DNA of 64,000 bases from Streptomyces sp. NBC_01549 (GCF_026339955.1 NZ_JAPEPW010000001.1:1736001-1800000), one strand, 5' to 3'; shown: positions 26,801-36,406, numbered from the stretch's first letter. Numbers and translations are program-made. Notes: generated by a model not told the origin, from the letters alone.

Positions 26801-29800
26801 ATGCGGGAAGGCCATCGGGCGGAAGCCGAGCGGCTGTTGGCCCGGGCCGTGGAGGAAGAGGTGCGGCGCTCGGGCGGGCGCAGCGACGGAGCCGTGTTGC
26901 TCTCGCGGGCCCGCGCCGCGCTCGACACCATGGCTGAGGCGGCCGCCGACGAGTACGGGGCGTACACCCGCGCTCTGGACGAGGCGGATGCCGGACAGCT
27001 GACGTTCGGGCAGCGGTACGCCCGCGAGGGCGCCGGAACTCCCCTGCTGGTGGCGGTGGTTGCCGCCGTCGCCGCCTGCGCGGCGGACCTGGCGCTGGGT
27101 ACGGGCGCCGGCACGGCCGTCGGCGCGGGGGCGACCGTCGCCGTGGTGGGCGCGGCGGCCACCGTGCTCAAGGTGACCGCCTCGCACGTGCCCGCCGCGA
27201 GTCGCCGGGCGGGAGCCCTGGGCCAGCCGGGCGGTCCGGAACAGTTGCGGCTCCAGTGGCTGACGGCGCTGGAGGTACGGGGCATCCGGCCCTTCCTCGA
27301 CCAGCAGCGGGTCATCATCGCCTCCGCGGGTGCGAAACAGGGCGCGCCCCAGCTGCGGCGCACCGACAAGAGCGCCGCCGCGCGCAGACGCAACGTACTG
27401 GAGCAGTCGTTCGGGCAGCTTCCCGAGCCGGCCGACCCGTTCACCGGGCGCCGGACCGAGCTGTCCCGGGTGGCGCAGTGGGTGCACGCGGCCCGCGCCA
27501 GCACCGAGACGAAGCCGACCGTGGTCGTCCTGCACGGCGCCCCCGGCTCCGGCCGCAGCACCCTCGCGATCCGGGCGGCGCACAGCCTGAAGGACCAGTT
27601 CCGCGGTGCGTGCGTGGTGGACCTGCGCGGCGACAGCACCGAGGAGCCGCCCCTCACCACCCGCGACGCCATGCTCCACCTCCTCAACCGGCTCGGCGCG
27701 CCCCGCGAGCAGCTCCTCTTCCGTGAGCGTTCCTCGCAGGACCAGCAGGTCAGACGCCTCAGCGAGCTGTACCACCAGCACCTGACGGGCTTGCCGGTCA
27801 CGATCGTGCTCAATGACGCGAGCGACGCCGAGCAGGTCCGCACCCTGGTCCCCGAGCGCTCGGAGAGCCTGGTCCTGGTCACGGCCCGCAAACCGCTCGA
27901 CCTGCCCGCCGACCTCCCCGCCTGGGTGCACCAGCTCCCGGTCGAGGCGCTGGACGCGGCGGGCGCCGAGGAACTGCTGAACGCGGTGGCCCAGGAGAAG
28001 CCGGACCCGTACGACGCCGAAGCCTGCGACCAGGTGCGGGAGCTGTGCGGCAGTCTCCCCCTCGCCCTGCGCATCGCGGGCTCCTCCCTCGGCCCGCGCA
28101 CCCCGCGCCAACTGGCCTCCGACCTCGGCGCGTACGGCCCCGTGGAGCCGGTCGAGCGAGTGCTGTGGCTGCGCTACACGGACCAGACCGACACGGCGCG
28201 GCGACTGCTGCGCCGGCTGGCGCTGGCGGGCCGCGCCTCGCTCGGCGCCGCCGCGGCGGCCTCCCTGCTGGCGACGGACGAGCAGGAGGCCACCCGCCAC
28301 CTGACCGCGCTCGCCCAGGCGGGCCTGATCGACCACGTCCGCGGCAGCCGCTACCGGCTGCACGACCTCGTCCGGGCCTTCGCCCAGGCACGGCTGCTGG
28401 ACGAGGAGGAGCCGGCCGAGCGGACGGCGGCGCAGGAGCGCCTGATCGTGAACTACGCGGAGCTGGCCGACTCGGTGATCCGCCTGGTCGACGGCAAGAC
28501 GTCGACCCGGGCGGATCAGTTCGGACCGCACGGCTTCACCTCCCTCGACGCTGCCCTGCGCTGGCTGGACGACGAGTCGAGCTTCATCACGGCGGCCCTG
28601 CGCCAGGCGGAAGGCGTGAACCAAGCGGCCGTACTGAACCTGCTCGGCGCCCTGTGCGACTACTGCCTGCTGCGCGGCGACCTCTACCGCCTGGGCGAGA
28701 TCAGCGAGTTGACGCAGGCCGTCGACCAGGGCCTGCTGGTGCGCTCGGTGCAGTGGCGCACCGGCATCGCGGCCCGCCAGCTCGGCGAACTGGACAAGGC
28801 CCACACCACCCTGTCCTCCGTGGTGAACCTCTACTTCGAGGCGCACCACGACGCAGGCGCGGCCCGGGCCCTGGGTTCCCTGGGCATCACCCTCCACCAC
28901 CAGGGCAACCTCACCGACGCGGCCGCCAAGCTCCAGGAGGCCATGGACCTGCAGGCCTCCCCCGAGCTGGCGACGGACCGCGCCTGGACGATGCACGCGC
29001 TGGCCGCCGTGGAGCGCGACCGGGGCCATGTCGCCCTCGCCCTGAACCTGCTCACCGAGGCCCTGGTCCTGCACCGCGAGGGCGAGTCCGTGCACGGCGA
29101 GGCGTGGGCCCACTTCCAGCTCGGCCAGCTCGGCCTGCGGATGGGCGACGTGCCGCGCGCGGAACGGGAACTGCGTGACGCCCTCGACCTGTACGGCCGT
29201 ACACGCGACGCCCGAGGCGAGGCCTGGGCCCTGACCCAGCTCGCCCGCGCCCGCCTCGTCGACGGCGACCCCTCCACCGCGGTCGACGGTCTGCGCCAGG
29301 CGGTCTCCCGGCACCGGGAGAACGAGGACGCGCGCGGCGAGGCATGGACGATCTATTACCTGGGCCAGGCCCTGGAGGAGACCGGCAATCTCGACCAGGC
29401 GGTCCGTGAACTCGAGCGCTCCCGCACGATGTTCTCCCGGATGCGGGACGTGTACGGGCTCGCCTGCGCCCGCCATCACTCGGCGCGCGTGACCCGCGAC
29501 CAACGGGCCGCTCAGACCGGTTCCCTGCGCAACTCGGGCTTCGCCCGCCAGCTCCTGGTGGACGCGCGCGCCGACTTCCAGCGCATCAGCGTGGCGCACG
29601 GCGAGGCGTGGACCTGCCTGGAGCTCGCGGTGGTCGACGCCGGCAACGCCCGTACGCCGGGGGCCCTCGCCCTGTGCGACGAGGCGGCGGGCCTGTTCGC
29701 CTCGTACGGCGACCGGCGCGGCGAGGACTGGGCCAGGTTCCTGAGGTGCACCCTTCTGCCGTACGCCTCCCCGGGCGGCCTCGAAGTGGGCAGCGCCGTC

Positions 29801-30001
29801 GCCCAGGAGGAACTGGCGCAGCTCTCCCGCACCGGCCATCCGCTGCGCGACGGAAAACTCGACGACTACGTGGAGGCGTACCAGCTCTTGCTGGAACGGG
29901 GGGTCGACCTGGACGCGGGATGGCAGGCTTGGCGCCTGAGAATGGTGCCGAACCGGCATGCCCGGGAGGTCATGGGGGTGCCGGTGACCGCGGCGCGCTA
30001 G
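26801..30001 (+). CDS. membrane-associated STAND-like NTPase with TPR array
   Basis: A 1066-residue protein. It has a helical N-terminus (~1-70), a hydrophobic region of one or two TM spans (~80-124), an NB-ARC-type NTPase module (~213-560) and a helical TPR array (~600-1020). The NTPase opens [12 protein letters not shown]. Its P-loop [11 protein letters not shown] has Arg where Lys is expected, and the Walker B region reads TIVLNDAS. A winged-helix-like part follows ([14 protein letters not shown]). The TPRs contain five copies of a GEAW/GEDW motif about 40 residues apart. ATG at 26801 is chosen for the GGAGGGGGA just upstream. STAND proteins act as ligand-triggered switches. Two linked genes follow, a TPR protein and a CHAT protease, which suggests signal-to-protease coupling. 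It lacks the SARP DNA-binding domain of AfsR. Confidence 0.8.
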   Translation: MREGHRAEAERLLARAVEEEVRRSGGRSDGAVLLSRARAALDTMAEAAADEYGAYTRALDEADAGQLTFGQRYAREGAGTPLLVAVVAAVAACAADLALGTGAGTAVGAGATVAVVGAAATVLKVTASHVPAASRRAGALGQPGGPEQLRLQWLTALEVRGIRPFLDQQRVIIASAGAKQGAPQLRRTDKSAAARRRNVLEQSFGQLPEPADPFTGRRTELSRVAQWVHAARASTETKPTVVVLHGAPGSGRSTLAIRAAHSLKDQFRGACVVDLRGDSTEEPPLTTRDAMLHLLNRLGAPREQLLFRERSSQDQQVRRLSELYHQHLTGLPVTIVLNDASDAEQVRTLVPERSESLVLVTARKPLDLPADLPAWVHQLPVEALDAAGAEELLNAVAQEKPDPYDAEACDQVRELCGSLPLALRIAGSSLGPRTPRQLASDLGAYGPVEPVERVLWLRYTDQTDTARRLLRRLALAGRASLGAAAAASLLATDEQEATRHLTALAQAGLIDHVRGSRYRLHDLVRAFAQARLLDEEEPAERTAAQERLIVNYAELADSVIRLVDGKTSTRADQFGPHGFTSLDAALRWLDDESSFITAALRQAEGVNQAAVLNLLGALCDYCLLRGDLYRLGEISELTQAVDQGLLVRSVQWRTGIAARQLGELDKAHTTLSSVVNLYFEAHHDAGAARALGSLGITLHHQGNLTDAAAKLQEAMDLQASPELATDRAWTMHALAAVERDRGHVALALNLLTEALVLHREGESVHGEAWAHFQLGQLGLRMGDVPRAERELRDALDLYGRTRDARGEAWALTQLARARLVDGDPSTAVDGLRQAVSRHRENEDARGEAWTIYYLGQALEETGNLDQAVRELERSRTMFSRMRDVYGLACARHHSARVTRDQRAAQTGSLRNSGFARQLLVDARADFQRISVAHGEAWTCLELAVVDAGNARTPGALALCDEAAGLFASYGDRRGEDWARFLRCTLLPYASPGGLEVGSAVAQEELAQLSRTGHPLRDGKLDDYVEAYQLLLERGVDLDAGWQAWRLRMVPNRHAREVMGVPVTAAR

Positions 30002-30036
30002 CGCGGTGGTGATGGTGGGGTACGAGGGGGACTTCG

Positions 30037-32064
30037 GTGTCGTTCGTCGGGCGCACTCACGAACTCGGCGCGGCGCGAAGGGAGTTGGCGGCCAGGCGGG
30101 TCCTGGTGGTGACCGGCGGGCCCCGCTCGGACCGGTCCGCGTTTCTCGACGTACTCGCGCGAGAGGTCGCGGACGAGGCGGGGCTTCCGGTGTACCGCGT
30201 ACGGGTGGCGGCGGACTCCGGGGAGTGGTCGTCCGAGGTCGTGCTGTCACGCCTGTTGGAGGCGTGCGGGGAGGCAGCCCGGGAGGCGCTCGCCGAACCG
30301 GCCGTGCGGACGCCGGGCGAGGCGGCGGACCGCGTCGTCGAGGCCTGCCGGGGCGCGTTCGTCGCGCATCCCTGCGTCGTGGTGGTGGACGGAGTCCCGG
30401 CCGGGACGATGGACGCAATCCCCAGCGGCACGGTGGACGCAATCCCCACCGGGACGGCGGACGGGTCCCTTCTCGCCGGCCTGATCAGTGTCTTCGCCGA
30501 GTCGGAGTCCTTCCTGCTGGTGGGCTCGGCGGACGCCCAGGAGGGCGCCGCTCCACCGTCGGCCCACGCCCTCGACAACCACACGGTCCTCCTCGAACGG
30601 GCCGTCACCGCCCACCGCGGGGGTCGTCTCGGCGAGGCCGACCAGCACCTCCGCGCCCTCCCCTCCGACCGGCGCGCCGACGGCCGGGCGCTGCTCACCC
30701 GGGCCGCCGTGCACTGCGACCGGGGAGATCCGCGCGCGGCAGGACCGCTGCTGAGGCGAGCCGTGGAGGCCCACCAGGTCGGCGGCGACCGGCACGGCGA
30801 GGCGTGGACCGTCTTCCTGTACGGGCGGATGTGCCGATTACGCGGCCGGGCCGAGGACGCGCGGAGACTGCTGCACTCCGCGCGGGAGGCGTTCCGGGCG
30901 GTCGGGGAGGCGCGGGGCGTGGCGTGGGCGAGCGGCGAACTCGCGCGGCTGGCCACTCGGTCGGGCACCCCGGCCCCGGAAGCCCTCGCCGAGGCGCGTC
31001 GGCTGCACGAGCGCGCGGGCGACCGGCGCGGCGCCGCCTGGGCGCACCTGTGGTGGACCGTGGCGCGGGCGGACGAGCCCGGCTTCCCCTGGCAGCAGGA
31101 GTTCACGGACGTCCTACGCCGCTTCCATGAGGTCTCCGACCGGCTCGGGACGGCCTGGACACTGCACCACCACGCGCTGACCCTGACCCGTGCGGACGGG
31201 CCGGACGGCGCGGACGGGACTGACGGGACGGACGGGACGGATGAACGTCAGCGCGAGGCGGACCGGCTGTTCGAGAGGGCCTTGGCGCTCTTCGAAGAGG
31301 CGGACTGCCCGCACGGGCGGGCCTGGACCATGCGCGAGTACGCGCTCCGCTCCCCCGCCCGCCGCTTCCTGAACGGCGACTGGGCGGCCGAGATCCGCCA
31401 TGTGTTCCATGGGATCGGCGACGAGGCGGGCGAGGCCTGGGTGGACCTCGCCGAAGCGGGACCGCCCCCGGACGGCGAGCCGCCGTACGAACTGGCCTGC
31501 CGCTACCCCGCCGCCCTGCTGGACGCGGTCGAGTGGACCGAGGCAGGCGATCCGCTGATCCCGCGCGCCGCCCGCGACACCCAGCCCGACCCCCGCCCCG
31601 ACTTCCCCCGCCCCGGCTCCCCGCACCCCGGCGACCGCGACCGCCCGGACGACTTCAGGGCCCACGTCCGGCTGACCCTGCTCGACGAGGCGCCCGTCCC
31701 GGACGTGCCCGCCCGTATCGCCCTCCAGGTCGTGCCCGGGCCCGCGCATCCGTGGTCCACCGCCCCGCTTCCCCCGCTCACGGCCCGCGCGACCCCCCTC
31801 GGCCACGCGGAGATCGACCCCGCGTACGCCGTCCCCGTCGTCGGTGCGAAGTCCTACGGCTCGGAGTCCCACGGAGCGGAGTTCCGCTTCACCCCGCACC
31901 GCCCCGGCTCGCACCGGCTGCGTTTCACCCTCGAGGATCCCGCCACCGGGACCGTCCTCCAGCAGGTCGAGGCCGAGATCGACGTGGTCCTGGTCCCGTC
32001 CGATCCGAGGCCGCACCGGCCCACCGCGCCCGCGCCCCGCCCCGCATCCGCACGGAGGGCCTGA
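30037..32064 (+). CDS. TPR protein with degenerate NTPase domain
   Basis: A 675-residue protein. It starts MSFVGRTHELGAARREL like a STAND/AAA module, but the P-loop position reads VVTGGPRSDRSAF with no GK[ST], so nucleotide hydrolysis is unlikely. TPR-like helices (~185-490) carry six G-x-AW motifs (HGEAWT, RGVAWA, RGAAWA, LGTAWT, HGRAWT, AGEAWV) matching those in the preceding gene. A proline-rich linker leads to a beta-rich C-terminal domain (~540-660). The GTG start has GAGGGGGA five bases upstream. It lies 35 bp after the NTPase gene and five bp before the CHAT gene. Leu-268 is a TTA codon (30838-30840), which in Streptomyces makes translation depend on bldA tRNA. The function is unknown; it is probably an adaptor. 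Confidence 0.75.
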   Translation: MSFVGRTHELGAARRELAARRVLVVTGGPRSDRSAFLDVLAREVADEAGLPVYRVRVAADSGEWSSEVVLSRLLEACGEAAREALAEPAVRTPGEAADRVVEACRGAFVAHPCVVVVDGVPAGTMDAIPSGTVDAIPTGTADGSLLAGLISVFAESESFLLVGSADAQEGAAPPSAHALDNHTVLLERAVTAHRGGRLGEADQHLRALPSDRRADGRALLTRAAVHCDRGDPRAAGPLLRRAVEAHQVGGDRHGEAWTVFLYGRMCRLRGRAEDARRLLHSAREAFRAVGEARGVAWASGELARLATRSGTPAPEALAEARRLHERAGDRRGAAWAHLWWTVARADEPGFPWQQEFTDVLRRFHEVSDRLGTAWTLHHHALTLTRADGPDGADGTDGTDGTDERQREADRLFERALALFEEADCPHGRAWTMREYALRSPARRFLNGDWAAEIRHVFHGIGDEAGEAWVDLAEAGPPPDGEPPYELACRYPAALLDAVEWTEAGDPLIPRAARDTQPDPRPDFPRPGSPHPGDRDRPDDFRAHVRLTLLDEAPVPDVPARIALQVVPGPAHPWSTAPLPPLTARATPLGHAEIDPAYAVPVVGAKSYGSESHGAEFRFTPHRPGSHRLRFTLEDPATGTVLQQVEAEIDVVLVPSDPRPHRPTAPAPRPASARRA

Positions 32065-32069
32065 GCCCG

Positions 32070-33438
32070 ATGGCCCGCGAACTTCTCACCCAGGTCGTCC
32101 AGGACCCCAGCCGCGGCTTCACCCGCCGCCCGGACCCCACCGTCCGCCACCCGGACCTGGTCCTCGCCCTCGACGCCCACGCCGACGACCACATCAGGGC
32201 CCGGCTGTACGGCCCGGCGGGGCCCCCGTCCGCGACCGAGCACGCGCTGAAGCTGAATGTGAAGCCGGCCGCCGTCACCGCCGCCGCGGCGCATCTGCGG
32301 GCGCTGTGGAAACGGGAGCTGGTCGACTTCCAGCCCGTCGACGGACGCGGGATCCCGGTCGGGGGCCGCCCCTACTTCCCGTACGCCACCTGCCCGGATC
32401 TCACCGCCGAGCCCCGGGAGGAGCTGCGCGGGATCCTCGACGAGCTCGCCCGTCAGGGCTCCCATCTGCTGTACGGGGAACTGCTCGGCGACGGCGGCCA
32501 GGGCACCCGGCGCTTCGGCGAGATCCTGACCGGCGCGCTGAGCCGCGAGGAGCCGTTGCGCGTCCGCGTCGACTCCGACCTGGTCCTGCCCTGGCCGATG
32601 CTCGCGCTGCCCGAGGACACCGCGAGCGGGCCCGGCGGCCCCGTCGGCGACGCCTTCCGCCGTTTCCTCGGCTACCGGCACCAGATCGAGCAGACCGGTG
32701 GCCACCACCCGAACCTCCCGGACCCCCCGGCCCTCCCCGCCCTCCCGGTCCCCGTCGACGACGAGCACGCCCGGCTGCCGCCCCCGTTACCGGTGGTGAG
32801 CCTCAATCACGACCAGGGCATCAACCCGGAGGGCGCCACCCGGGCCGCCGAGGTCGAGAGCGCCCTCGCCACCGGCACCGTCCGCGTCGAACGCACCCGG
32901 TGCGACGAACTGCTGGGCGCCCTGCGCTCCGGCGGGCTCGACGAGCAGCTGATGTACTTCTGGTGCCACGGGCACTTCAGACCCGTCCCCGACGACAGCG
33001 CCCCGCTGTTCGCCGTACGGCTGAGCGACCACAAGGACATCGACGTCCGTACGGTCCTCGCCGAGCGCGGCGTCGCCGAACCCTCGCTCCCGCGGCGTCG
33101 CCGAACCCCCGCTCCCGCGGCGTCCCCTGGTGTTCCTCAACGCCTGTTACGCCGGGCTGCCCGCCGACGCCGAGCCGGCACGCCTGGGCGGCGCGCTCAT
33201 CGAGGCGGGTGCGGGCGGGGTGCTGGGGCCGCAGATCGAGATGCCACGGCTGTTCGCCGCCGAGTACGCCCACGCGTACATCACCCGCTACCTCGGCGGG
33301 CGGGAGACCGCGGGCGAGATCGTCCACGGGCTCGCCCGGCACTTCGCCGACGCGTGGAGCAACCCGCTCGGCCTCGCGTACGCCCTGCAGTGCGGCATGG
33401 ACAGCAGGCTGGAGCGGGCCACCGTAGGACCGCTGTAG
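32070..33438 (+). pseudogene. CHAT-domain (caspase-like) protease, frameshifted
   Basis: The gene encodes an N-terminal domain of unknown fold (~1-190) and a CHAT peptidase domain. The catalytic His lies in YFWCHGHFRP (~299) and the Cys in FLNACYAGLP (~351 after repair). The frame breaks at a 25-bp tandem duplication (33067-33091 and 33092-33116, one mismatch). Removing one copy restores AERGVAEPPLPRRPLVFLNACYAG and gives a 447-residue protein ending at 33438. As written, the first frame runs on to 33914 as nonsense that overlaps genes on the other strand. A TTA codon sits at 32787-32789. ATG is five bp after the TPR gene. Either a phase-variable or decayed gene, or an assembly error. CHAT proteases usually act downstream of STAND/TPR sensors. 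Confidence 0.75.
33067..33116. repeat. 25-bp tandem duplication breaking the CHAT gene
   Basis: Two adjacent 25-bp copies starting gcggcgtcgccgaaccc differ only at one base (T at 33084, C at 33109). A third partial start (gcggcgtc) follows at 33117. Because 25 is not a multiple of three, the extra copy shifts the frame between the catalytic His and Cys codons. Confidence 0.9.
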
Positions 33439-33521
33439 GACCGCAGGGGCGGGCGGTGCCGTGGGTACGCACTCCGGCCACCCGCGACCGGAGCCCGCAC
33501 ACCGCCCTCGGCCCTGAGCCC

Positions 33522-33797
33522 TCAGCCCTTGGCGGGCGAGGCCTTCCCGCCGGGACCGGCACCGGGGCCGCTCCCCTTGCCGGAGGCCGCAACGCCCTTC
33601 TTGGGCTGCTCCGGGTCCTCCTCGAAGGTGACCTTCCCCATGTGCCGGTTCATGGACTTCATCAGGCCCCACACCGCCAGGGCCAACGCCGCGAAGACGA
33701 TGAAGCCGAGGACGCCGGGGGTGACCTTGTTCTCGTCGACCTCCTTGGCGAGGGGGACGAGGTGCGTCAGTGCCAGGCTTGCGCTCATGTCAGGCAT
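33522..33797 (-). CDS. small single-TM protein downstream of mca
   Basis: A 91-residue protein with one membrane span (GVLGFIVFAALALAVWGLM, ~28-46) and a charged, then Gly/Lys/Pro-rich, C-terminal tail. Its first ATG overlaps the end of mca (stop at 33790-33792). A second ATG three codons later (33788) is equally possible, and neither has a strong ribosome site, so coupling to mca translation is likely. No function is recognised. As I recall, homologues sit beside mca in other streptomycetes. Confidence 0.75.
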   Translation of the reverse strand: MPDMSASLALTHLVPLAKEVDENKVTPGVLGFIVFAALALAVWGLMKSMNRHMGKVTFEEDPEQPKKGVAASGKGSGPGAGPGGKASPAKG

Positions 33798-34671
33798 TGT
33801 CGCGGATGCCCGCGAAGAGGTCGTCCTCGGGGAGGGAAGTGTCGACCAAAGAGGTGGCGAGCTCGTACTCCTCGGTCGGCCAGACCTCCTTCTGGATCTC
33901 CATGGGGACCTTGAACCAGCCGCCGTCCGGGTCGATCTGCGTGGCGTGCGCGATCAGCGCCTTGTCACGGATCTCGAAGAACTCCGCGCACGGAACATGC
34001 GTGGTCAGCGTGCGCTCGGTGCGCTCGAACTCCGACCACCGCTTCAGCCAGTCCCCGTACGGCGACTCCAGACCGCGCTCAAGGAGGGCGTTGTGCAATG
34101 CCTCGGTGCGCGGGCGGTTGAAGCCCTGGTTGTAGTAGAGCTTCTGCGGCTGGAACGCCTGGCCGTACTCGGACTCCGGGTACTTCTCGGTGTCCGTCGC
34201 CCCCTCGAACGCCACCATCGAGATCTTGTGGGTCATGATGTGGTCGGGGTGCGGATAACCACCGTTCTCGTCGTACGTGGTGATCACCTGCGGACGGAAC
34301 GAGCGGATCTGCCGGACCAGCTCTCCGGCCGCCTTGTCCACGTCCTCGAGCGCGAAGCAGCCCTCGGGCAGCGGCGGCAGCGGGTCGCCCTCCGGAAGGC
34401 CGGAGTCCACGAATCCGAGCCACTCCTGCTTGATGCCGAGGATCTCGCGGGCCTCGTCCATCTCCTTCTTGCGTACCTCGTGGATGTGCTCCTCGATGTA
34501 CTTGTCGCCCTGCAGCTTCGGGTTGAGGATGGAGCCGCGCTCCCCGCCCGTGCAGGTCACGACCAGCACGTCCACCCCCTCGGACACGTACTTCGCCATC
34601 GTGGCCGCGCCCTTGCTCGACTCGTCGTCGGGGTGGGCGTGCACGGCCATCAGTCGCAGCTGGTCAGTCAA
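33790..34671 (-). CDS. mca: mycothiol S-conjugate amidase
   Basis: Cleaves mycothiol-toxin conjugates to a mercapturic acid and GlcN-Ins, detoxifying electrophiles in actinobacteria. The 293-residue product has the LmbE/PIG-L metal site: AVHAHPDDESSKGAAT (HPDD, zinc ligands) and GGYPHPDHIMTHK (distal HxDH). The length and the Mca-type C-terminus separate it from MshB. The start is TTG with GAGGA seven bases upstream and MTDQLRLMAVHAHPDD following. Its presence confirms a mycothiol-using actinobacterium. Confidence 0.95.
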   Translation of the reverse strand: MTDQLRLMAVHAHPDDESSKGAATMAKYVSEGVDVLVVTCTGGERGSILNPKLQGDKYIEEHIHEVRKKEMDEAREILGIKQEWLGFVDSGLPEGDPLPPLPEGCFALEDVDKAAGELVRQIRSFRPQVITTYDENGGYPHPDHIMTHKISMVAFEGATDTEKYPESEYGQAFQPQKLYYNQGFNRPRTEALHNALLERGLESPYGDWLKRWSEFERTERTLTTHVPCAEFFEIRDKALIAHATQIDPDGGWFKVPMEIQKEVWPTEEYELATSLVDTSLPEDDLFAGIRDNA

Positions 34672-34808
34672 GACTCGATCCTCAGTAAGTCGGCCAGTCG
34701 GCCAGTCGGCAAGTCGGCGCCCGGCGTGTTTCGGCGTGATGGGCGGCTTCTATAGTGACGGAATCGGGGGGCGAATAATTCCGGGACCCCCTCCCCGAGA
34801 GGACGATC

Positions 34809-35210
34809 ATGAGCACGGCGAGCACGCAGTTGCCCGAGGGTCGCTACGGCCGCTCCGAGGACGAGCGCGCGGACCGGAAACTCAAGGTCATCGGCAGTGT
34901 GCTGGGCGTGGCTCTGCTCATCCTGATGGGCTGGTTCGCGTACTACTACGTCTTCTCGAACAAGATCAGCGCCGAGGTGATCACCTTCAAGGCCGTCTCG
35001 GACAACGCGGTCGAGGTGCATCTGGAGGTGCGCAAGGACTCGGGCGCCCACGGCTACTGCACCCTGCGCTCGCAGGCCGACAACGGCAGCGAGGTGGGCC
35101 GCGCGGACTTCCGTTTCGACCAGGACTCCTCCCGCATCGACAAGGTCGTCACGATCCGTACCACCGCCCGCGGCGGCACGGCGGAGCTGCTCGGCTGCCA
35201 CGCCGACTGA
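34809..35210 (+). CDS. DUF4307 single-TM protein
   Basis: A 133-residue protein. It has a polar N-terminus, one TM span (VIGSVLGVALLILMGWFAYYYVF, ~27-49) and an extracytoplasmic beta-rich domain with two cysteines (GYCTLRS and LLGCHAD) that may form a disulfide. It matches the actinobacterial DUF4307 family, which is usually found between mca and greA as here. The ATG is preceded by GAGAGGA. It is divergent from mca. Function unknown. Confidence 0.88.
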   Translation: MSTASTQLPEGRYGRSEDERADRKLKVIGSVLGVALLILMGWFAYYYVFSNKISAEVITFKAVSDNAVEVHLEVRKDSGAHGYCTLRSQADNGSEVGRADFRFDQDSSRIDKVVTIRTTARGGTAELLGCHAD

Positions 35211-35400
35211 CTCCACCCGCCGCCGTCCCCGGCATCACTCTTGACGCGTACGCGCTGACCTGCGTTGACGGAATTCTGATGCCTTATGTCCTCCCCCTTC
35301 TGCCGCGGAATTGTTAGGCTCGTGGTTTCGCCCACCCGTGAAAGCACATCCTTCTGGGTAGGGCGATGCTTTGTATTCCCAGTACCTACGAGGAGCACCT

Positions 35401-35898
35401 GTGACCCAGACCAGCGAGAACGTCACCTGGCTGACCCAGGAGGCGTACAACCAGCTCAGGGCCGAGCTGGACTACCTGTCTGGTCCTGCGCGCACGGAGA
35501 TCGCCGCCAAGATCGCGGCCGCGCGCGAGGAGGGCGACCTGCGCGAGAACGGCGGGTACCACGCGGCCAAGGAAGAGCAGGGCAAGCAGGAGCTCCGTGT
35601 GCGCCAGCTGACCCAGCTCCTGGAGAACGCCAAGGTGGGCGAGGCTCCCGCGGCGGACGGCATGGTCGCCCCCGGCATGGTCGTCACCATCGCCTTCGAC
35701 GGCGACGAGGACGACACGCTGGACTTCCTGCTCGCCTCGCGCGAGTACGCCAGCGCCGACATCGAGACCTACTCGCCCCAGTCCCCCCTGGGCTCCGGCG
35801 TGAACGGCAAGAAGATCGGCGAGGACGCCCAGTACGAGCTGCCCAACGGCAAGCTCGCCTCGGTGAAGATCCTCAAGGCCGAGCCCTACAAGGGCTGA
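35401..35898 (+). CDS. greA: transcription elongation factor GreA
   Basis: Rescues backtracked RNA polymerase by stimulating transcript cleavage. Of its 165 residues, the N-terminal coiled coil contains the conserved EGDLRENGGYHAAKEEQ tip region whose acidic residues enter the polymerase secondary channel. The C-terminal FKBP-like domain ends in GKLASVKILKAEPYKG. The GTG at 35401 is chosen because GAGGAG lies six bases upstream; an ATG ten codons earlier has no ribosome site. It ends at a very strong terminator. Confidence 0.96.
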   Translation: MTQTSENVTWLTQEAYNQLRAELDYLSGPARTEIAAKIAAAREEGDLRENGGYHAAKEEQGKQELRVRQLTQLLENAKVGEAPAADGMVAPGMVVTIAFDGDEDDTLDFLLASREYASADIETYSPQSPLGSGVNGKKIGEDAQYELPNGKLASVKILKAEPYKG

Positions 35899-35913
35899 GC
35901 CTCGAGCAGCCCC

Positions 35914-35954
35914 TATGACGATGCCCCCGGCCGCGCGCCGGGGGCATCGTCATA
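35914..35954. terminator. strong hairpin between greA and arsC
   Basis: A perfect 17-bp stem (35914-35930 with 35938-35954) and a 7-nt loop between convergent genes, usable on both strands. Confidence 0.92.
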
Positions 35955-35965
35955 CGCGAGCCGGA

Positions 35966-36376
35966 TCAACCATCCAGCTCCGTCAGCAAGCCACGGATGC
36001 GCTGTTCGATCTCGTCGCGGGTCGGCCGGACCGCGTCGACGCCCTGCCCAGCGGGGTCGTCGAGTTGCCAGTCCAGGTACCGCTTACCGGGGAAGACCGG
36101 GCACGTGTCGCCGCACCCCATGGTGATCACGACGTCGGATGCCTGCACCGCTTCCACGGTCAGCACCTTCGGAGTCTCGGCGGAGATGTCGATGCCGACT
36201 TCCTTCATCGCGTCGACGACCGCCGGGTTGACCGTGTCGGCGGGAGTGGAGCCCGCTGAGCGGACTTCGACCCGGTCGCCCGCGAGGTGGGTGAGGAACG
36301 CGGCGGCCATCTGGGACCGTCCGGCGTTGTGGACGCAGACGAACAGCACGGACGGGCGCGGGGTGGCAGTGCTCAT
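35966..36376 (-). CDS. arsC: arsenate reductase, low-molecular-weight phosphatase type
   Basis: Reduces arsenate to arsenite. The 136-residue product has the P-loop CVHNAGRSQ (nucleophilic Cys, ~14-22) and further cysteines in MGCGDTCPVFPGK (~85-97). That makes it a thioredoxin- or mycoredoxin-linked ArsC rather than the glutaredoxin type. It is last in the operon arsR-aquaporin-arsC. There is no arsB or acr3 pump gene in the cluster, so the arsenite formed probably leaves through the adjacent channel or is methylated by ArsM. Confidence 0.92.
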   Translation of the reverse strand: MSTATPRPSVLFVCVHNAGRSQMAAAFLTHLAGDRVEVRSAGSTPADTVNPAVVDAMKEVGIDISAETPKVLTVEAVQASDVVITMGCGDTCPVFPGKRYLDWQLDDPAGQGVDAVRPTRDEIEQRIRGLLTELDG

Positions 36377-36406
36377 GGCAGGTGTCTTTCTGGGGAGGAG
36401 ATGGGC

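Noticed and set aside
26801..30001. AfsR/SARP-type transcription activator
   Set aside because: The NTPase-TPR order resembles AfsR, but no N-terminal winged-helix SARP domain is present; the N-terminus is helical with a membrane segment.
26741..30442. 1233-codon open frame antisense to the STAND gene
   Set aside because: It mirrors the high-GC codons of the real gene. The translation has no domain and the plus-strand frame has clear motifs and G/C third positions.
33439..33914. Extension of the CHAT reading frame to 33914
   Set aside because: After the duplication the frame encodes Arg/Pro-rich noise and overlaps the minus-strand small TM gene and mca; the true continuation is in the next frame and stops at 33438.
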